Below are positions 1 to 7,786 of a stretch of DNA of 64,000 nt, one piece after another. This DNA comes from RGIG3002 sp045546775. Lineage in GTDB: Bacteria; Bacillota; Clostridia; Lachnospirales; Lachnospiraceae. The notes under the pieces are model-generated. The model had not been told where the DNA came from, ran no database searches, and saw nothing but the letters and a program-made list of their open reading frames with translations. The position numbers were made by a program, and so were the translations under genes. How positions within the stretch are numbered: position 1 is the stretch's first letter; each line of letters begins with the position of its first letter. The stretch spans positions 124,001-188,000 of the forward strand of contig JAZQDM010000063.1 in NCBI GenBank assembly GCA_045546775.1. The letters are read 5' to 3'.

Positions 1-1
1 G

Positions 2-205
2 TTGTCGGAAGTAAAAATGATTTTGTTTGCAGAAAGTCTTGGCGGAACAGAGACATTAATTACGTATCCGCTTACGCAGACACATGAGTCCATTCCGGCT
101 GATATCCGTGAAAAATTAGGAATCAATGAAAGATTCATCCGTATTTCCATCGGTATCGAAAATGTGGATGATATTATTGCCGACTTGGAACAGGCATTAC
201 GTTAA
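2..205 (+). CDS. Cys/Met metabolism PLP-dependent enzyme, C-terminal fragment
   Basis: Only the last 67 codons are present; the gene begins upstream of the window. The residues SLGGTETLITYP, a TH..IP stretch and the end FIRISIGIENVDDIIADL match the C-terminal end of the cystathionine gamma-synthase / cystathionine beta-lyase / O-acetylhomoserine sulfhydrylase family, where the SLGG..TL segment contributes to substrate carboxylate binding. The exact reaction cannot be decided from this part. A good terminator follows directly, so it ends its own transcript. Confidence 0.85.
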   Translation: MSEVKMILFAESLGGTETLITYPLTQTHESIPADIREKLGINERFIRISIGIENVDDIIADLEQALR

Positions 206-209
206 TAAA

Positions 210-255
210 GTTGCAGGGAGAGTTTTACAGCTCTTTCTGCAACTAAAATTTTTTT
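210..255 (+). terminator. Rho-independent terminator after the PLP enzyme
   Basis: The arms GTTGCAGGGAGAG and CTCTTTCTGCAAC pair over 13 bases (two G-T pairs) around an 8-nt loop. They are followed by TAAAATTTTTTT. It starts five bases after the stop codon. Confidence 0.8.
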
Positions 256-313
256 AGTATAAACCGTGTGAAGCCCGTAGCGGACTTTGGAACAACAGAG
301 GAATGGAGAACGT

Positions 314-1156
314 ATGAAAGTAAGATTTACAAAAATGCAGGCATATGGAAACGATTATATTTATGTAGATGCCATCCATCAGGATATTGTGGAGCCGGGG
401 AAATTGTCAAAAATGATTTCCGACCGTCATTTTGGTGTGGGGGCAGATGGACTTGTTATGATTTGTCCTTCCGAAAAGGCGGATTTTAGAATGCGCATTT
501 TTAATCCGGACGGCACGGAGGCGGAGATGTGCGGAAATGCACTTCGCAGCACTGCAAAGTTTGCATATTTTCATGGTCTTACAGACAAGACGGAGTTTGA
601 GATTGAGACGCTGGGCGGCATCAAGCAGATTCAGCTTTTTGTGGAAAACGGCGAGGTAGTGAATATCCATGCAAAAATCGGAAAGCCCATATTCGAGGCG
701 GAACAAGTACCGGTGGCTACCGATAAGGAAACATTTTTGGATGAAAAAATAGAAGTGCTTGGCAAAGAATTTCATGCATCTTCCCTTTCCTGGGGAAATC
801 CGCATACGGTTATTTTTGTGGACGATGTGGATACATTTGACGTGTACAAATACGGTCCGGCATTTGAATATCACGAGAAATTTCCGCGCCGTACGAATGT
901 GACCTTTGCGCAGATGGTAGACGAAACCCACATAAAAATCCGTGAGTGGGAGCGTGGAACTGGCGAAACACTCGGCTGCGGAACAGGATGTTGCAGCGCG
1001 GTCGTGTTTGCAAACATACTCGGCAAGGGCGCGCGGGTTGTGGAAGTAGAACAACCGGGCGGTGTACTTTATGTGGAATGGGATGCAGAGGATGTGATTC
1101 ATATGACAGGCCCGTCACATGTTGTTTTTGAAGGAGAATACAACTACGAAGTTTAA
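314..1156 (+). CDS. dapF: Diaminopimelate epimerase
   Basis: Converts LL- to meso-diaminopimelate, the last steps towards lysine and the peptidoglycan cross-linking residue. 280 residues, normal for the family. Both catalytic cysteines are visible: MCGNALRS in the first half and GCGTGCCSA in the second, in the two-fold related DapF fold. ADGLVMI and NPDGTEAE are further family motifs. An in-frame TTG lies at 287, but ATG 314 is preceded by GAGGAATGGAG at proper spacing and begins exactly where family members begin (MKVRFTKMQAYGNDY). It lies 27 bp before murE, so the two look co-transcribed and serve the same peptide stem. Confidence 0.96.
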   Translation: MKVRFTKMQAYGNDYIYVDAIHQDIVEPGKLSKMISDRHFGVGADGLVMICPSEKADFRMRIFNPDGTEAEMCGNALRSTAKFAYFHGLTDKTEFEIETLGGIKQIQLFVENGEVVNIHAKIGKPIFEAEQVPVATDKETFLDEKIEVLGKEFHASSLSWGNPHTVIFVDDVDTFDVYKYGPAFEYHEKFPRRTNVTFAQMVDETHIKIREWERGTGETLGCGTGCCSAVVFANILGKGARVVEVEQPGGVLYVEWDAEDVIHMTGPSHVVFEGEYNYEV

Positions 1157-1183
1157 GGAATGAATTCCAAGGAGAGTACATAC

Positions 1184-2644
1184 ATGAAACTGAATGAATT
1201 GTTAGTAAATATAAAATATGAATTGGTGAAAGGAACGCTGGAAGAGGACATTACTGCAGTTGTGTATGATTCCAGAAAAGTAGAAAAAGGTTCTCTTTTT
1301 GTTTGTTTGAAAGGATTTCAGGCAGATGGACATGCCTATATCGGCAAAGCAGTGGAAGCAGGAGCGGCAGCTATCGTTGTGGAGGATACAGACCAGTGTG
1401 ACCAATACGATACTACCTTTATCAAAGTGCAGGATTCCAGAGAAGCGTTAGCTTATATTTCGGCACAATGGTTTGGAAACCCGGCAGAGCAGATGACAAT
1501 GATTGGCCTTACCGGAACAAAAGGGAAAACGACCACTGCCCATATGGTCAAAAAAATCTTTGAGGAAGCCGGACATACCGTGGGCATGATCGGAACACTC
1601 GGTGCATATCTGGGCGATGAAAAAATTCCGACAAAAAACACAACGCCGGAATCGTATGAACTGCATTCTATCTTTTCTTATATGAAAGAAAAAGGCTGCA
1701 GTTACATTGTGATGGAAGTTTCATCTCAAGGGCTGAAACAAAAACGCACGGCAGGCATCCAATTTGATTATGGCGTTTTCCTCAATTTGTCTGTGGACCA
1801 TATCAGCGAAGGCGAACATGCAGACTTTGAGGAATACAAAGAGTGTAAAAAGCTTTTGTTTGCCCAGACAAAACAGCCAATTATCAATATGGATAACGAA
1901 TATAGTGAGGAATTTAAGGAAGTAGCAAAAAATCCGATTACCGTTTCCTGCAAAGCGGATGCAGATTTGCAGGCAATCAACATCTCCAATCTTTGGGATG
2001 ATGAAATTCTTGGAATTACGTTTGATACGACGGGTATTTTGCAGAGCAAAATTACCGTTTCCATGCCGGGAATTTTTAATGCGGAAAATGCGCTGGTTGC
2101 TGTGGCAATTGCCCATTTGTGTGGCGTGCCGGCAGAGAGTATCGGTGCTGCATTGCGGAAAGTATCCGTCAAAGGACGTACCCAGCTTATCCGCGAAACA
2201 GCTCATTTTGCCACATTCATTATTGATTATGCACACAATGAGCTTAGCATGGAAAGTTTGTTACATATGTTGAAATCTTATGAGCCGAAGCGTTTGATTT
2301 GTCTTTTTGGCGGTGGCGGAAACAAACCAAAACAGCGCCGTTACGATATGGGAAAAATTGCAGGGAAATATGCGGATTTGACCATTCTTACGACAGATAA
2401 TCCGCGCTTTGAAGAAGTGGAAGATATCAACAATGACATCATTTGCGGTTTGGATGTTTACCATGGTAAATATGAAATTATCATTGACCGTCAGGAAGCC
2501 ATTGAACATTTGATTGATACAGCGAAAAAAGGTGATATTGTGGCATTGATTGGCAAGGGTCACGAAGATTATCAGGACATCAAAGGTGTGAAATACAAGT
2601 TCTGCGAGGAACAGATTATCCTGGATTATTTGAATACAAAGTAG
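1184..2644 (+). CDS. murE: UDP-N-acetylmuramyl-tripeptide synthetase (MurE-type Mur ligase)
   Basis: Cytoplasmic Mur ligase that adds the third residue to UDP-MurNAc-L-Ala-D-Glu. 486 residues. Visible are the ATP-binding loop GTKGKTTTAHM, the central-domain motif MEVSSQGL, the substrate-selecting TTDNPR and a C-terminal GKGHEDYQ. In the family, DNPR marks meso-DAP-adding enzymes, which agrees with dapF just upstream. An ATG at 1160 is in frame, but AAGGAG at 1169-1174 places the start at 1184. Several stretches are more divergent than in a typical MurE, so this could be a second MurE-like paralogue of the genome. Confidence 0.88.
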   Translation: MKLNELLVNIKYELVKGTLEEDITAVVYDSRKVEKGSLFVCLKGFQADGHAYIGKAVEAGAAAIVVEDTDQCDQYDTTFIKVQDSREALAYISAQWFGNPAEQMTMIGLTGTKGKTTTAHMVKKIFEEAGHTVGMIGTLGAYLGDEKIPTKNTTPESYELHSIFSYMKEKGCSYIVMEVSSQGLKQKRTAGIQFDYGVFLNLSVDHISEGEHADFEEYKECKKLLFAQTKQPIINMDNEYSEEFKEVAKNPITVSCKADADLQAINISNLWDDEILGITFDTTGILQSKITVSMPGIFNAENALVAVAIAHLCGVPAESIGAALRKVSVKGRTQLIRETAHFATFIIDYAHNELSMESLLHMLKSYEPKRLICLFGGGGNKPKQRRYDMGKIAGKYADLTILTTDNPRFEEVEDINNDIICGLDVYHGKYEIIIDRQEAIEHLIDTAKKGDIVALIGKGHEDYQDIKGVKYKFCEEQIILDYLNTK

Positions 2645-2757
2645 CGTATGGAAAGCACGCAAAAGTCCAAAATAGTCAAAAATAGGTATAAAGTAGGAAT
2701 ATAATTCTTTCGTACAATCAAACTATATGAAAAGCAGTTACGGGGAAACAGTGACAC

Positions 2758-3420
2758 ATGCAGTATAGTTCGATTGTGCGAAGGCTGGAAGCCTACAGGA
2801 AAAAATATCATATACCGCAGGAAAAACTCGCAAGCCAGTTGGATATTACGCAGAGTCAGTACAGCAAAATCGAGCTTGGAAAAATCAAGCTTTCTTTTGG
2901 TGTATTGGAAAAATTGTATGGGTTCGGCTGGGACATTGACGATATTGTTATCGGTTTAAAATCTGACAAAATTCTTCCCTTTTTGAGGGAGGAATTTGCG
3001 GAGGCAGACAGGGAACAGTTTATCAGTGGGATGAAATTGTGTGAATGGGCCATTTGGCGCTGGAATCAAAATGACAAAAAAACGGCGGGAATCGGTTGGA
3101 AGTTGTTAAATGCGTATGTGAATGTGGAGGATGCTTTAACACCGCTGGAAAAGTTGAGACGGGTTTGCGACATATCACAAGTACGTATGGCAGAAATTGC
3201 AGGAGTAAACATTAAGAAATATTGTGCAATCGAAAAAGGCGAGCGTCAATTGGACGCAGAGCTTTTGGCAAACATTTATAAAGAAACGGACTGCAGACCG
3301 ACCTTTTTTATGAACGAAAGACTCTTTTATCTGACTGTTGTCAGCAAGGAGTGCGGATATAAAAAAGAACGTGAGAAACAATTAAAGGAATTATTGCAGA
3401 TACGAGATAAGTTTGTTTAG
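2758..3420 (+). CDS. Tandem helix-turn-helix (XRE-type) protein
   Basis: 220 residues with two Cro/C1-like HTH units. The first covers about residues 5-65 (IPQEKLASQLDITQSQYSKI, then ELGKIKLS), the second about 125-190 (ISQVRMAEIAGVNIKKYCAI, then EKGERQLD). Both carry the Q..(L/M)A...G/D..... (Y)..IE.G pattern of XRE regulators. No enzymatic domain is seen. Its stop is one base before the best start of the LytTR response regulator, so it belongs to the same transcript as the agr-type two-component system. The role is unknown. It may be a DNA-binding partner or repressor of the quorum-sensing circuit. Confidence 0.75.
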   Translation: MQYSSIVRRLEAYRKKYHIPQEKLASQLDITQSQYSKIELGKIKLSFGVLEKLYGFGWDIDDIVIGLKSDKILPFLREEFAEADREQFISGMKLCEWAIWRWNQNDKKTAGIGWKLLNAYVNVEDALTPLEKLRRVCDISQVRMAEIAGVNIKKYCAIEKGERQLDAELLANIYKETDCRPTFFMNERLFYLTVVSKECGYKKEREKQLKELLQIRDKFV

Positions 3421-3421
3421 A

Positions 3422-4159
3422 ATGCCTATGAAGAAAAATGTTTTGATTTTGGAAGATAATATAGTAAGTATGAATGCACTGGTAGAAATAGTGGAAAGCT
3501 GTCAATCTATCGGTGCTGTTTTTTGTGCTTCGGATGTGTCGGAGGCGTACCGACATTGTATGGAGAGTAAAGTGGACCTATTTTTGATTGATATTATGTT
3601 GTCTCCGGAGGAACACAATGACGTTGCAGGAGTGATTTTTGCGGATAGTATAAGACAGGTGAAACATTATCGGTTTACACCGATTATTTTTATTACATCC
3701 TTGGTGGATCAACAACTGTATGCCTTTAAAAATATACATTGTTATGACTACATTGAAAAACCGTATGATCCGGAAAAATTGAAAAAGACACTGGAAGTCG
3801 CGTTGGGATTTCCGACGAGAAATGAACCGGAAGATAAGTATATTTATTATCGTAAGGATGGAGTTTTGTATTCTTTTTATACAGAAACAGTCATTTTTAT
3901 GGAAGGTGTCGGACGGGATATGATTGTTCATCTTGAGGAAGAAGAAATAGACATTCCCTATAAAACATGTTGTGCGTTAAAACGCCTGCTGAATCATAAT
4001 AAATTTTTACAGTGTAATCAAAATGTTATTGTAAATCGGCATTATATAGCGAGCGTGGACCGTTCCAACAAGTGTGTGACGATGAAAACGGGACAATCAT
4101 TTCCAATCAGTCGAAGATTTAAAGAAAGTTTTTTTGCAGAGCTTAAAAATGATAATTGA
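3422..4159 (+). CDS. LytTR-family response regulator (AgrA-like)
   Basis: 245 residues. The receiver domain is at about residues 1-120: the phosphoacceptor Asp is in VDLFLIDIML, and YIEKPYDPEKL carries the conserved Lys-Pro. A C-terminal LytTR DNA-binding domain spans about 140-240 (YYRKDGVLYSFYTETVIFME, then VNRHYIASVDR and FPISRRFK). This is the architecture of AgrA. TTG 3413 and ATG 3428 are alternative starts; ATG 3422 directly follows the upstream stop. Its end overlaps the kinase start by 11 bp, so translation is probably coupled. It likely binds direct or inverted sites near agrB. Confidence 0.88.
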   Translation: MPMKKNVLILEDNIVSMNALVEIVESCQSIGAVFCASDVSEAYRHCMESKVDLFLIDIMLSPEEHNDVAGVIFADSIRQVKHYRFTPIIFITSLVDQQLYAFKNIHCYDYIEKPYDPEKLKKTLEVALGFPTRNEPEDKYIYYRKDGVLYSFYTETVIFMEGVGRDMIVHLEEEEIDIPYKTCCALKRLLNHNKFLQCNQNVIVNRHYIASVDRSNKCVTMKTGQSFPISRRFKESFFAELKNDN

Positions 4160-5405
4160 AATTTTACAAATAGTGATGGAATACGTATGCTTTATATTAT
4201 GTATTCACAAATTGGCAAAGAAAAAAGTTAATAATTGGTGGATTTTGCTTGTATACATTTTGGTGGAGTGTCTGTTTGTGCTACTTTGCAATCGAGGTGT
4301 TTTGCCGGCGCTCATCAAACCGATTTTGATGATAGGATTTTTATTTTATACAAGGTTGTATGTAGTGAATACATGGTTCAAAGCATGCACGGTGTTTGGC
4401 GTATCGATGCTCGTTATTATATCGTTGCAGCTTTTGCAAATGTATTTGTTTTCGTATGTGGGAGAGGAGTTGCTTCCAAGCCAAGGGCGTGGCATTGCGG
4501 CAAATGCCGTGATACTTGTTTGTATTGTTTTGTGGAATGAAAAATGGGGACAGACCATTCTGATACAGTTTAGCAAGCACAAAACGGTGGTTGTTGCTTT
4601 GTTTGTTATCGTCCGGTTGGGCAGTCTGTTCACGGAGCGTGCCTATGTGAGCAAGGAGTTGTTTGTACAGTTTTTGTTGGAAATAGCCAGTCTTTTCCTT
4701 GTTTGTCTGTTGTGGGGGTATGCGGAGAAAGAGAAAAAGCACAAAATGCAGGAACTAAAAATGTATGAAATATACAACCAGGCATTTGAAGAAGCAATTT
4801 CGGCAATTCGGACAAAGCAACATGAATTTGATAATCATTTGCATGCAATAAAGTGTATGCAGTATACAATCAAGGACAGAGAGGAACTTGTGAAGGCGCA
4901 GAACGAATATTGCGAGAAGGTCATGAAGGAAAATCATTTTCATAAATTGCTCCGTTTGAATAAAGAGCCGGTTTTGGTCGGCTTTTTGTATTCCAAAATG
5001 ACAGCGGCACAGGCGCAGGACATACACATCGATTACAAGGTCGGGGCGGTTGATGTGACAAAGCGGATACCGATTTATGAATTGGTGGAACTGTTCGGGA
5101 TACTATTTGACAATGCAATAGAAGCGCTGCAGGAGGAACCTGTGAAAAGGATGTTTGTGCAATTGTCGCAAAAAGAAGATGGGACAATTGTTGCGGAAGT
5201 GGCAAATACGAGCAGAAAATATACCCATAAGGAAATGGAAAAATTCTTTCAAAAAGACTACAGTACGAAAGGAAAAAATCGTGGTGTCGGTCTTTTCCGG
5301 TTAAAAGAACTGTGTATGCGCAACCGGATAGAGTGTTTGGTGGAAAACTGCACATACGAAGGACAAAATTTTATGTCCTTTCAACTTATCTTAAAAGCAG
5401 AATAG
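4149..5405 (+). CDS. GHKL-domain sensor histidine kinase (AgrC-like)
   Basis: 418 residues. The first 190 or so are hydrophobic with about six membrane segments, the usual peptide-sensing part of AgrC. A cytoplasmic HATPase_c domain follows. The phosphorylated His lies in RTKQHEFDNHLHAI, the N box in ELFGILFDNAIEAL and the G2 box in NRGVGLFRLKEL. ATG 4149 overlaps the end of the response regulator; an in-frame TTG lies at 4134. With convergent agrB/agrD downstream it is best read as the receptor of the AgrD peptide. A strong terminator follows the stop. Confidence 0.88.
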   Translation: MIIEILQIVMEYVCFILCIHKLAKKKVNNWWILLVYILVECLFVLLCNRGVLPALIKPILMIGFLFYTRLYVVNTWFKACTVFGVSMLVIISLQLLQMYLFSYVGEELLPSQGRGIAANAVILVCIVLWNEKWGQTILIQFSKHKTVVVALFVIVRLGSLFTERAYVSKELFVQFLLEIASLFLVCLLWGYAEKEKKHKMQELKMYEIYNQAFEEAISAIRTKQHEFDNHLHAIKCMQYTIKDREELVKAQNEYCEKVMKENHFHKLLRLNKEPVLVGFLYSKMTAAQAQDIHIDYKVGAVDVTKRIPIYELVELFGILFDNAIEALQEEPVKRMFVQLSQKEDGTIVAEVANTSRKYTHKEMEKFFQKDYSTKGKNRGVGLFRLKELCMRNRIECLVENCTYEGQNFMSFQLILKAE

Positions 5406-5415
5406 TTGCATGCAG

Positions 5416-5456
5416 GCCCTAAAAGCAATGTTTTTCATTGCTCTTAGGGCTTTTTT
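5416..5456 (+). terminator. Rho-independent terminator of the sensor-kinase operon
   Basis: Arms GCCCTAAAAGCAATG and CATTGCTCTTAGGGC pair over about 15 bases with one mismatch around TTTTT, and TTTTTT follows. There is no A-run on the left side, so it should act mainly on plus-strand transcripts. It separates the kinase from convergent agrD. Confidence 0.9.
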
Positions 5457-5473
5457 GCTGCAGCTTCCGAAAC

Positions 5474-5608
5474 TTATTCTTTAAAAGGATATTCCGGTTC
5501 GCCAAAAAGCAACAAGCTGTTACTCTGCATAATGAGATCCCAGACGGTAACATAGCCCAGAATACCTAATGTGCAGGATAGCATGAATTTTTTAAGACGT
5601 TGTCGCAT
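5474..5608 (-). CDS. agrD: AgrD-like autoinducer propeptide with Ser in place of the ring Cys
   Basis: A 44-residue peptide. Residues 1-28 form a basic, hydrophobic leader (MRQRLKKFML..., two further hydrophobic turns). Then come SNSLLLF and the acidic tail GEPEYPFKE. The tail aligns position by position with the AgrD recognition tails of Staphylococcus (DEVEVP) and Listeria (YEPKSP). That places the five-residue ring at S31-LLLF35, with Ser instead of Cys, so the product would be a lactone, not a thiolactone. AGAGGTGATAGG precedes the ATG. The start lies 17 bp inside the end of agrB, the usual agrBD coupling. The calls of ring size and N-terminal length are inference. Confidence 0.85.
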   Translation of the reverse strand: MRQRLKKFMLSCTLGILGYVTVWDLIMQSNSLLLFGEPEYPFKE

Positions 5609-6164
5609 ACCTATCACCTCTTTTCTGAATCAGTTTTGCTATTATTAATTGCACAGTGTGCAAAACAATAGTCCAAAAGCCAATTGTAGAGAGATGCGTG
5701 TCGAAAAAAAGGGCAGTGAGCAAAAGCTCATATGTTGTTGCGAACAGTATGTATAACTGTCCTTTTTTGTGTTGCTCCAAAGTGATACGTGGTCTGTTAG
5801 GCGAACGTATCGGACCGATCTTGCAATTAATCACTACACACAGAAACAAGATAAGTACGGAAGTGCCAAATGATAATTTGAACAGCATCAGTACGAGATT
5901 TACCAAATATAAGTACATAAAAGAAAAAATGAGACAGGATGTGTAGTGTTTAAAATGCAGACCGCCCGATATCATCCGCAATGGTAACAGGAGCATTAGG
6001 GAATACAAGATTCCCGGAAATTTGTGGATGCTCCCAAAATATAGGAAAAAAAGCAAAAGTTTGCTTCCTTCGCACACCAAACATGACAAGATATAATTCA
6101 GTTTTGCTTTTTCTGTATCATTTAGTTCTGAAATGGAATTGATATAATTGGATAATCTCTTCAT
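5592..6164 (-). CDS. agrB: AgrB-like accessory gene regulator protease
   Basis: 190-residue polytopic membrane protein that cleaves the tail of AgrD and joins the peptide into its ring. The catalytic pair is visible: PLRMISGGLHFKHYTSC has His70 and Cys77 seven residues apart, as in S. aureus AgrB (His77/Cys84), with the family RxxxGGxH context. Several membrane segments follow. It is the first gene of a minus-strand agrBD transcript that converges on the sensor and regulator genes, and it diverges from an O-acyltransferase operon across a shared 20-bp inverted repeat. Confidence 0.93.
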   Translation of the reverse strand: MKRLSNYINSISELNDTEKAKLNYILSCLVCEGSKLLLFFLYFGSIHKFPGILYSLMLLLPLRMISGGLHFKHYTSCLIFSFMYLYLVNLVLMLFKLSFGTSVLILFLCVVINCKIGPIRSPNRPRITLEQHKKGQLYILFATTYELLLTALFFDTHLSTIGFWTIVLHTVQLIIAKLIQKRGDRYATTS

Positions 6165-6193
6165 AAGCCAATTCTCCTCTACATGTAATAACT

Positions 6194-6222
6194 ATAATAC
6201 AAAAAAGACCTAACTCTGAAAA
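6194..6222 (-). promoter_or_regulatory. Candidate agrB promoter
   Basis: On the minus strand TTTTCA (6217-6222) and TATTAT (6194-6199) are separated by 17 bases, 30 bp upstream of the agrB start. The inverted-repeat half-site lies just upstream of this -35, as expected for an activator site. An alternative is TTGCAC (6256-6261) with CACAAT (6232-6237), spacing 18, inside the repeat itself. Confidence 0.45.
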
Positions 6223-6241
6223 AATGTTCATATTGTGCATG

Positions 6242-6305
6242 ATTTTACGTATAAAGTGCAAAAAAGGGACAAAAATCGATAAAACTTGCAGTTTATACGT
6301 AAAAT
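6242..6305. promoter_or_regulatory. 20-bp inverted repeat between agrB and the acyltransferase operon
   Basis: 6242-6261 and 6286-6305 are inverted copies of TTGCA(C/G)TTTATACGTAAAAT, matching at 19 of 20 bases, separated by 24 bp. The two copies point outwards, one to each divergent gene. The TTTATACGTAAAAT part is identical. This is probably a pair of binding sites for a regulator, possibly the LytTR protein encoded nearby. Confidence 0.6.
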
Positions 6306-6313
6306 GTTACAAT
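6286..6313 (+). promoter_or_regulatory. Candidate promoter of the MBOAT operon
   Basis: TTGCAG (6286-6291) and TACAAT (6308-6313) with a 16-bp spacer that contains one copy of the inverted repeat. It lies 25 bp before the MBOAT start, so a bound regulator would cover the spacer. Confidence 0.5.
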
Positions 6314-6337
6314 ATGTACGAAGGAGTTCGAACAAAA

Positions 6338-7759
6338 ATGGTTTTTTCAAGCGCAATTTTTATGTTTTTATTTTTGCCCATCGTGTTTTTGATGTATTTT
6401 GGAGCAAAAGAACGTTACAGAAATTATATTTTACTTATAGCAAGTCTGATTTTTTATGCCTATGGTGAGCCGAAATTTGTGTTTGTCATGCTTTTGTCGA
6501 TTGGATTAAATTATTGGAGTGCATTGCAGATTGTGCGTTCCAACGAAAGGCAGAAACAAAAAATGTGGCTTGGTTTGGCGGTTTTTGGCAATTTGAGCAT
6601 TCTGTTTCTTTTCAAATATCTGGATTTTTCCGTATTGATTGTAAATCGGTTGTTTGGCACCGCCTTTTCGCCGTTTGGCATTGCGTTGCCGATAGGCATT
6701 TCCTTTTTTACTTTTCAGGCGATGTCTTATGTGATTGATGTATACCGTGGAAAAGTGCAGGTGCAGACGAATGTATGTTATCTTGCACTTTACGTTTCTT
6801 TTTTTCCGCAATTGGTTGCCGGACCTATTGTGCGTTACAGTACAATTGCACAACAAATTGAAAAGCGGATGGTTGATTTAGAAAAATTTGGAGAAGGTGT
6901 ACGCCGATTTATATTGGGTGTAGGAAAAAAGGTTTTGCTGGCAAACAACATGGCACTTGTAGTTGAGGAAGTGTTTTCCGTGACCGGATTTTCAGGAAGC
7001 AATGCGCTGTATTTGTGGTTGGGCAGCATTTGCTATTCTATGCAGATTTATTATGATTTTTCGGGATATTCCGATATGGCAATTGGTTTGGGAAAAATGT
7101 TCGGTTTTGCATTTGAAGAGAACTTCAATTATCCGTACATCTCAAAAAGTGCTACAGAATTTTGGCGAAGATGGCATATTTCTTTGGGACAATGGTTTCG
7201 CGATTATGTGTATATTCCGCTTGGCGGTTCCAAAGTCGGCAAGTTGCGCCATATGATCAATTTGCTGGCAGTTTGGTTTTTGACCGGATTGTGGCATGGA
7301 GCGAATTATACGTTTATCGTGTGGGGACTTGCTTATTTTGTGCTTCTTGTGTTGGAAAAGTTTTTGCTGAAACCGGAACAGCGGAAAAATAAACTATTTA
7401 CGATAGGCTGGCAGATTGTAACACTGTTTTGCGTGAATTTTGGCTGGGTTATTTTTAATTCTCCGGATTTGAGTTTTGCGTTGGAATATTGTGCGTCCAT
7501 GCTTGGGCTGTGTGGGAATTCGTTTGTTTTGGATGCGGCAGTGGGCAAAATAGTGCGTGAAAGTGGTGCGTTTTTTGTAGCAGCGCTGCTTTTTGCAACG
7601 CCGTTGGCACGTTGGTGCGGAGAAAAGACAGACCGCAACGAAAAGATAAAGCGGGTGAAAGATTTTGTCGTGCCGGTGGGCTATTTATTTGTACTTTTGT
7701 GGTCGGTATCGTATTTGATATTGGGAGCACACAATCCGTTTATATATTTTAACTTTTAG
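6338..7759 (+). CDS. MBOAT-family membrane O-acyltransferase (AlgI/DltB-like)
   Basis: 473 residues with about ten membrane segments. It moves an acyl group, usually acetyl, across the membrane to extracellular polymers. Diagnostic features are LPIGISFFTFQAMSYVIDVY, FFPQLVAGPIVRY, FWRRWHISLGQWFRDYVYIP and the catalytic His in TGLWHGANYTFIVWG. AAGGAG at 6321-6326 fixes the start at 6338; an ATG at 6224 is in frame but has no ribosome site and would run through the promoter. The next gene, 27 bp on, encodes its usual SGNH/DHHW partner. A second such pair lies at 13120-15922. Confidence 0.93.
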   Translation: MVFSSAIFMFLFLPIVFLMYFGAKERYRNYILLIASLIFYAYGEPKFVFVMLLSIGLNYWSALQIVRSNERQKQKMWLGLAVFGNLSILFLFKYLDFSVLIVNRLFGTAFSPFGIALPIGISFFTFQAMSYVIDVYRGKVQVQTNVCYLALYVSFFPQLVAGPIVRYSTIAQQIEKRMVDLEKFGEGVRRFILGVGKKVLLANNMALVVEEVFSVTGFSGSNALYLWLGSICYSMQIYYDFSGYSDMAIGLGKMFGFAFEENFNYPYISKSATEFWRRWHISLGQWFRDYVYIPLGGSKVGKLRHMINLLAVWFLTGLWHGANYTFIVWGLAYFVLLVLEKFLLKPEQRKNKLFTIGWQIVTLFCVNFGWVIFNSPDLSFALEYCASMLGLCGNSFVLDAAVGKIVRESGAFFVAALLFATPLARWCGEKTDRNEKIKRVKDFVVPVGYLFVLLWSVSYLILGAHNPFIYFNF

Positions 7760-7786
7760 TGTTGCAATTTGGAAAGATGGAGAACA

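Noticed and set aside
5656..5946. Plus-strand frame opposite agrB
   Set aside because: It is antisense to the catalytic part of agrB and has no ribosome site.
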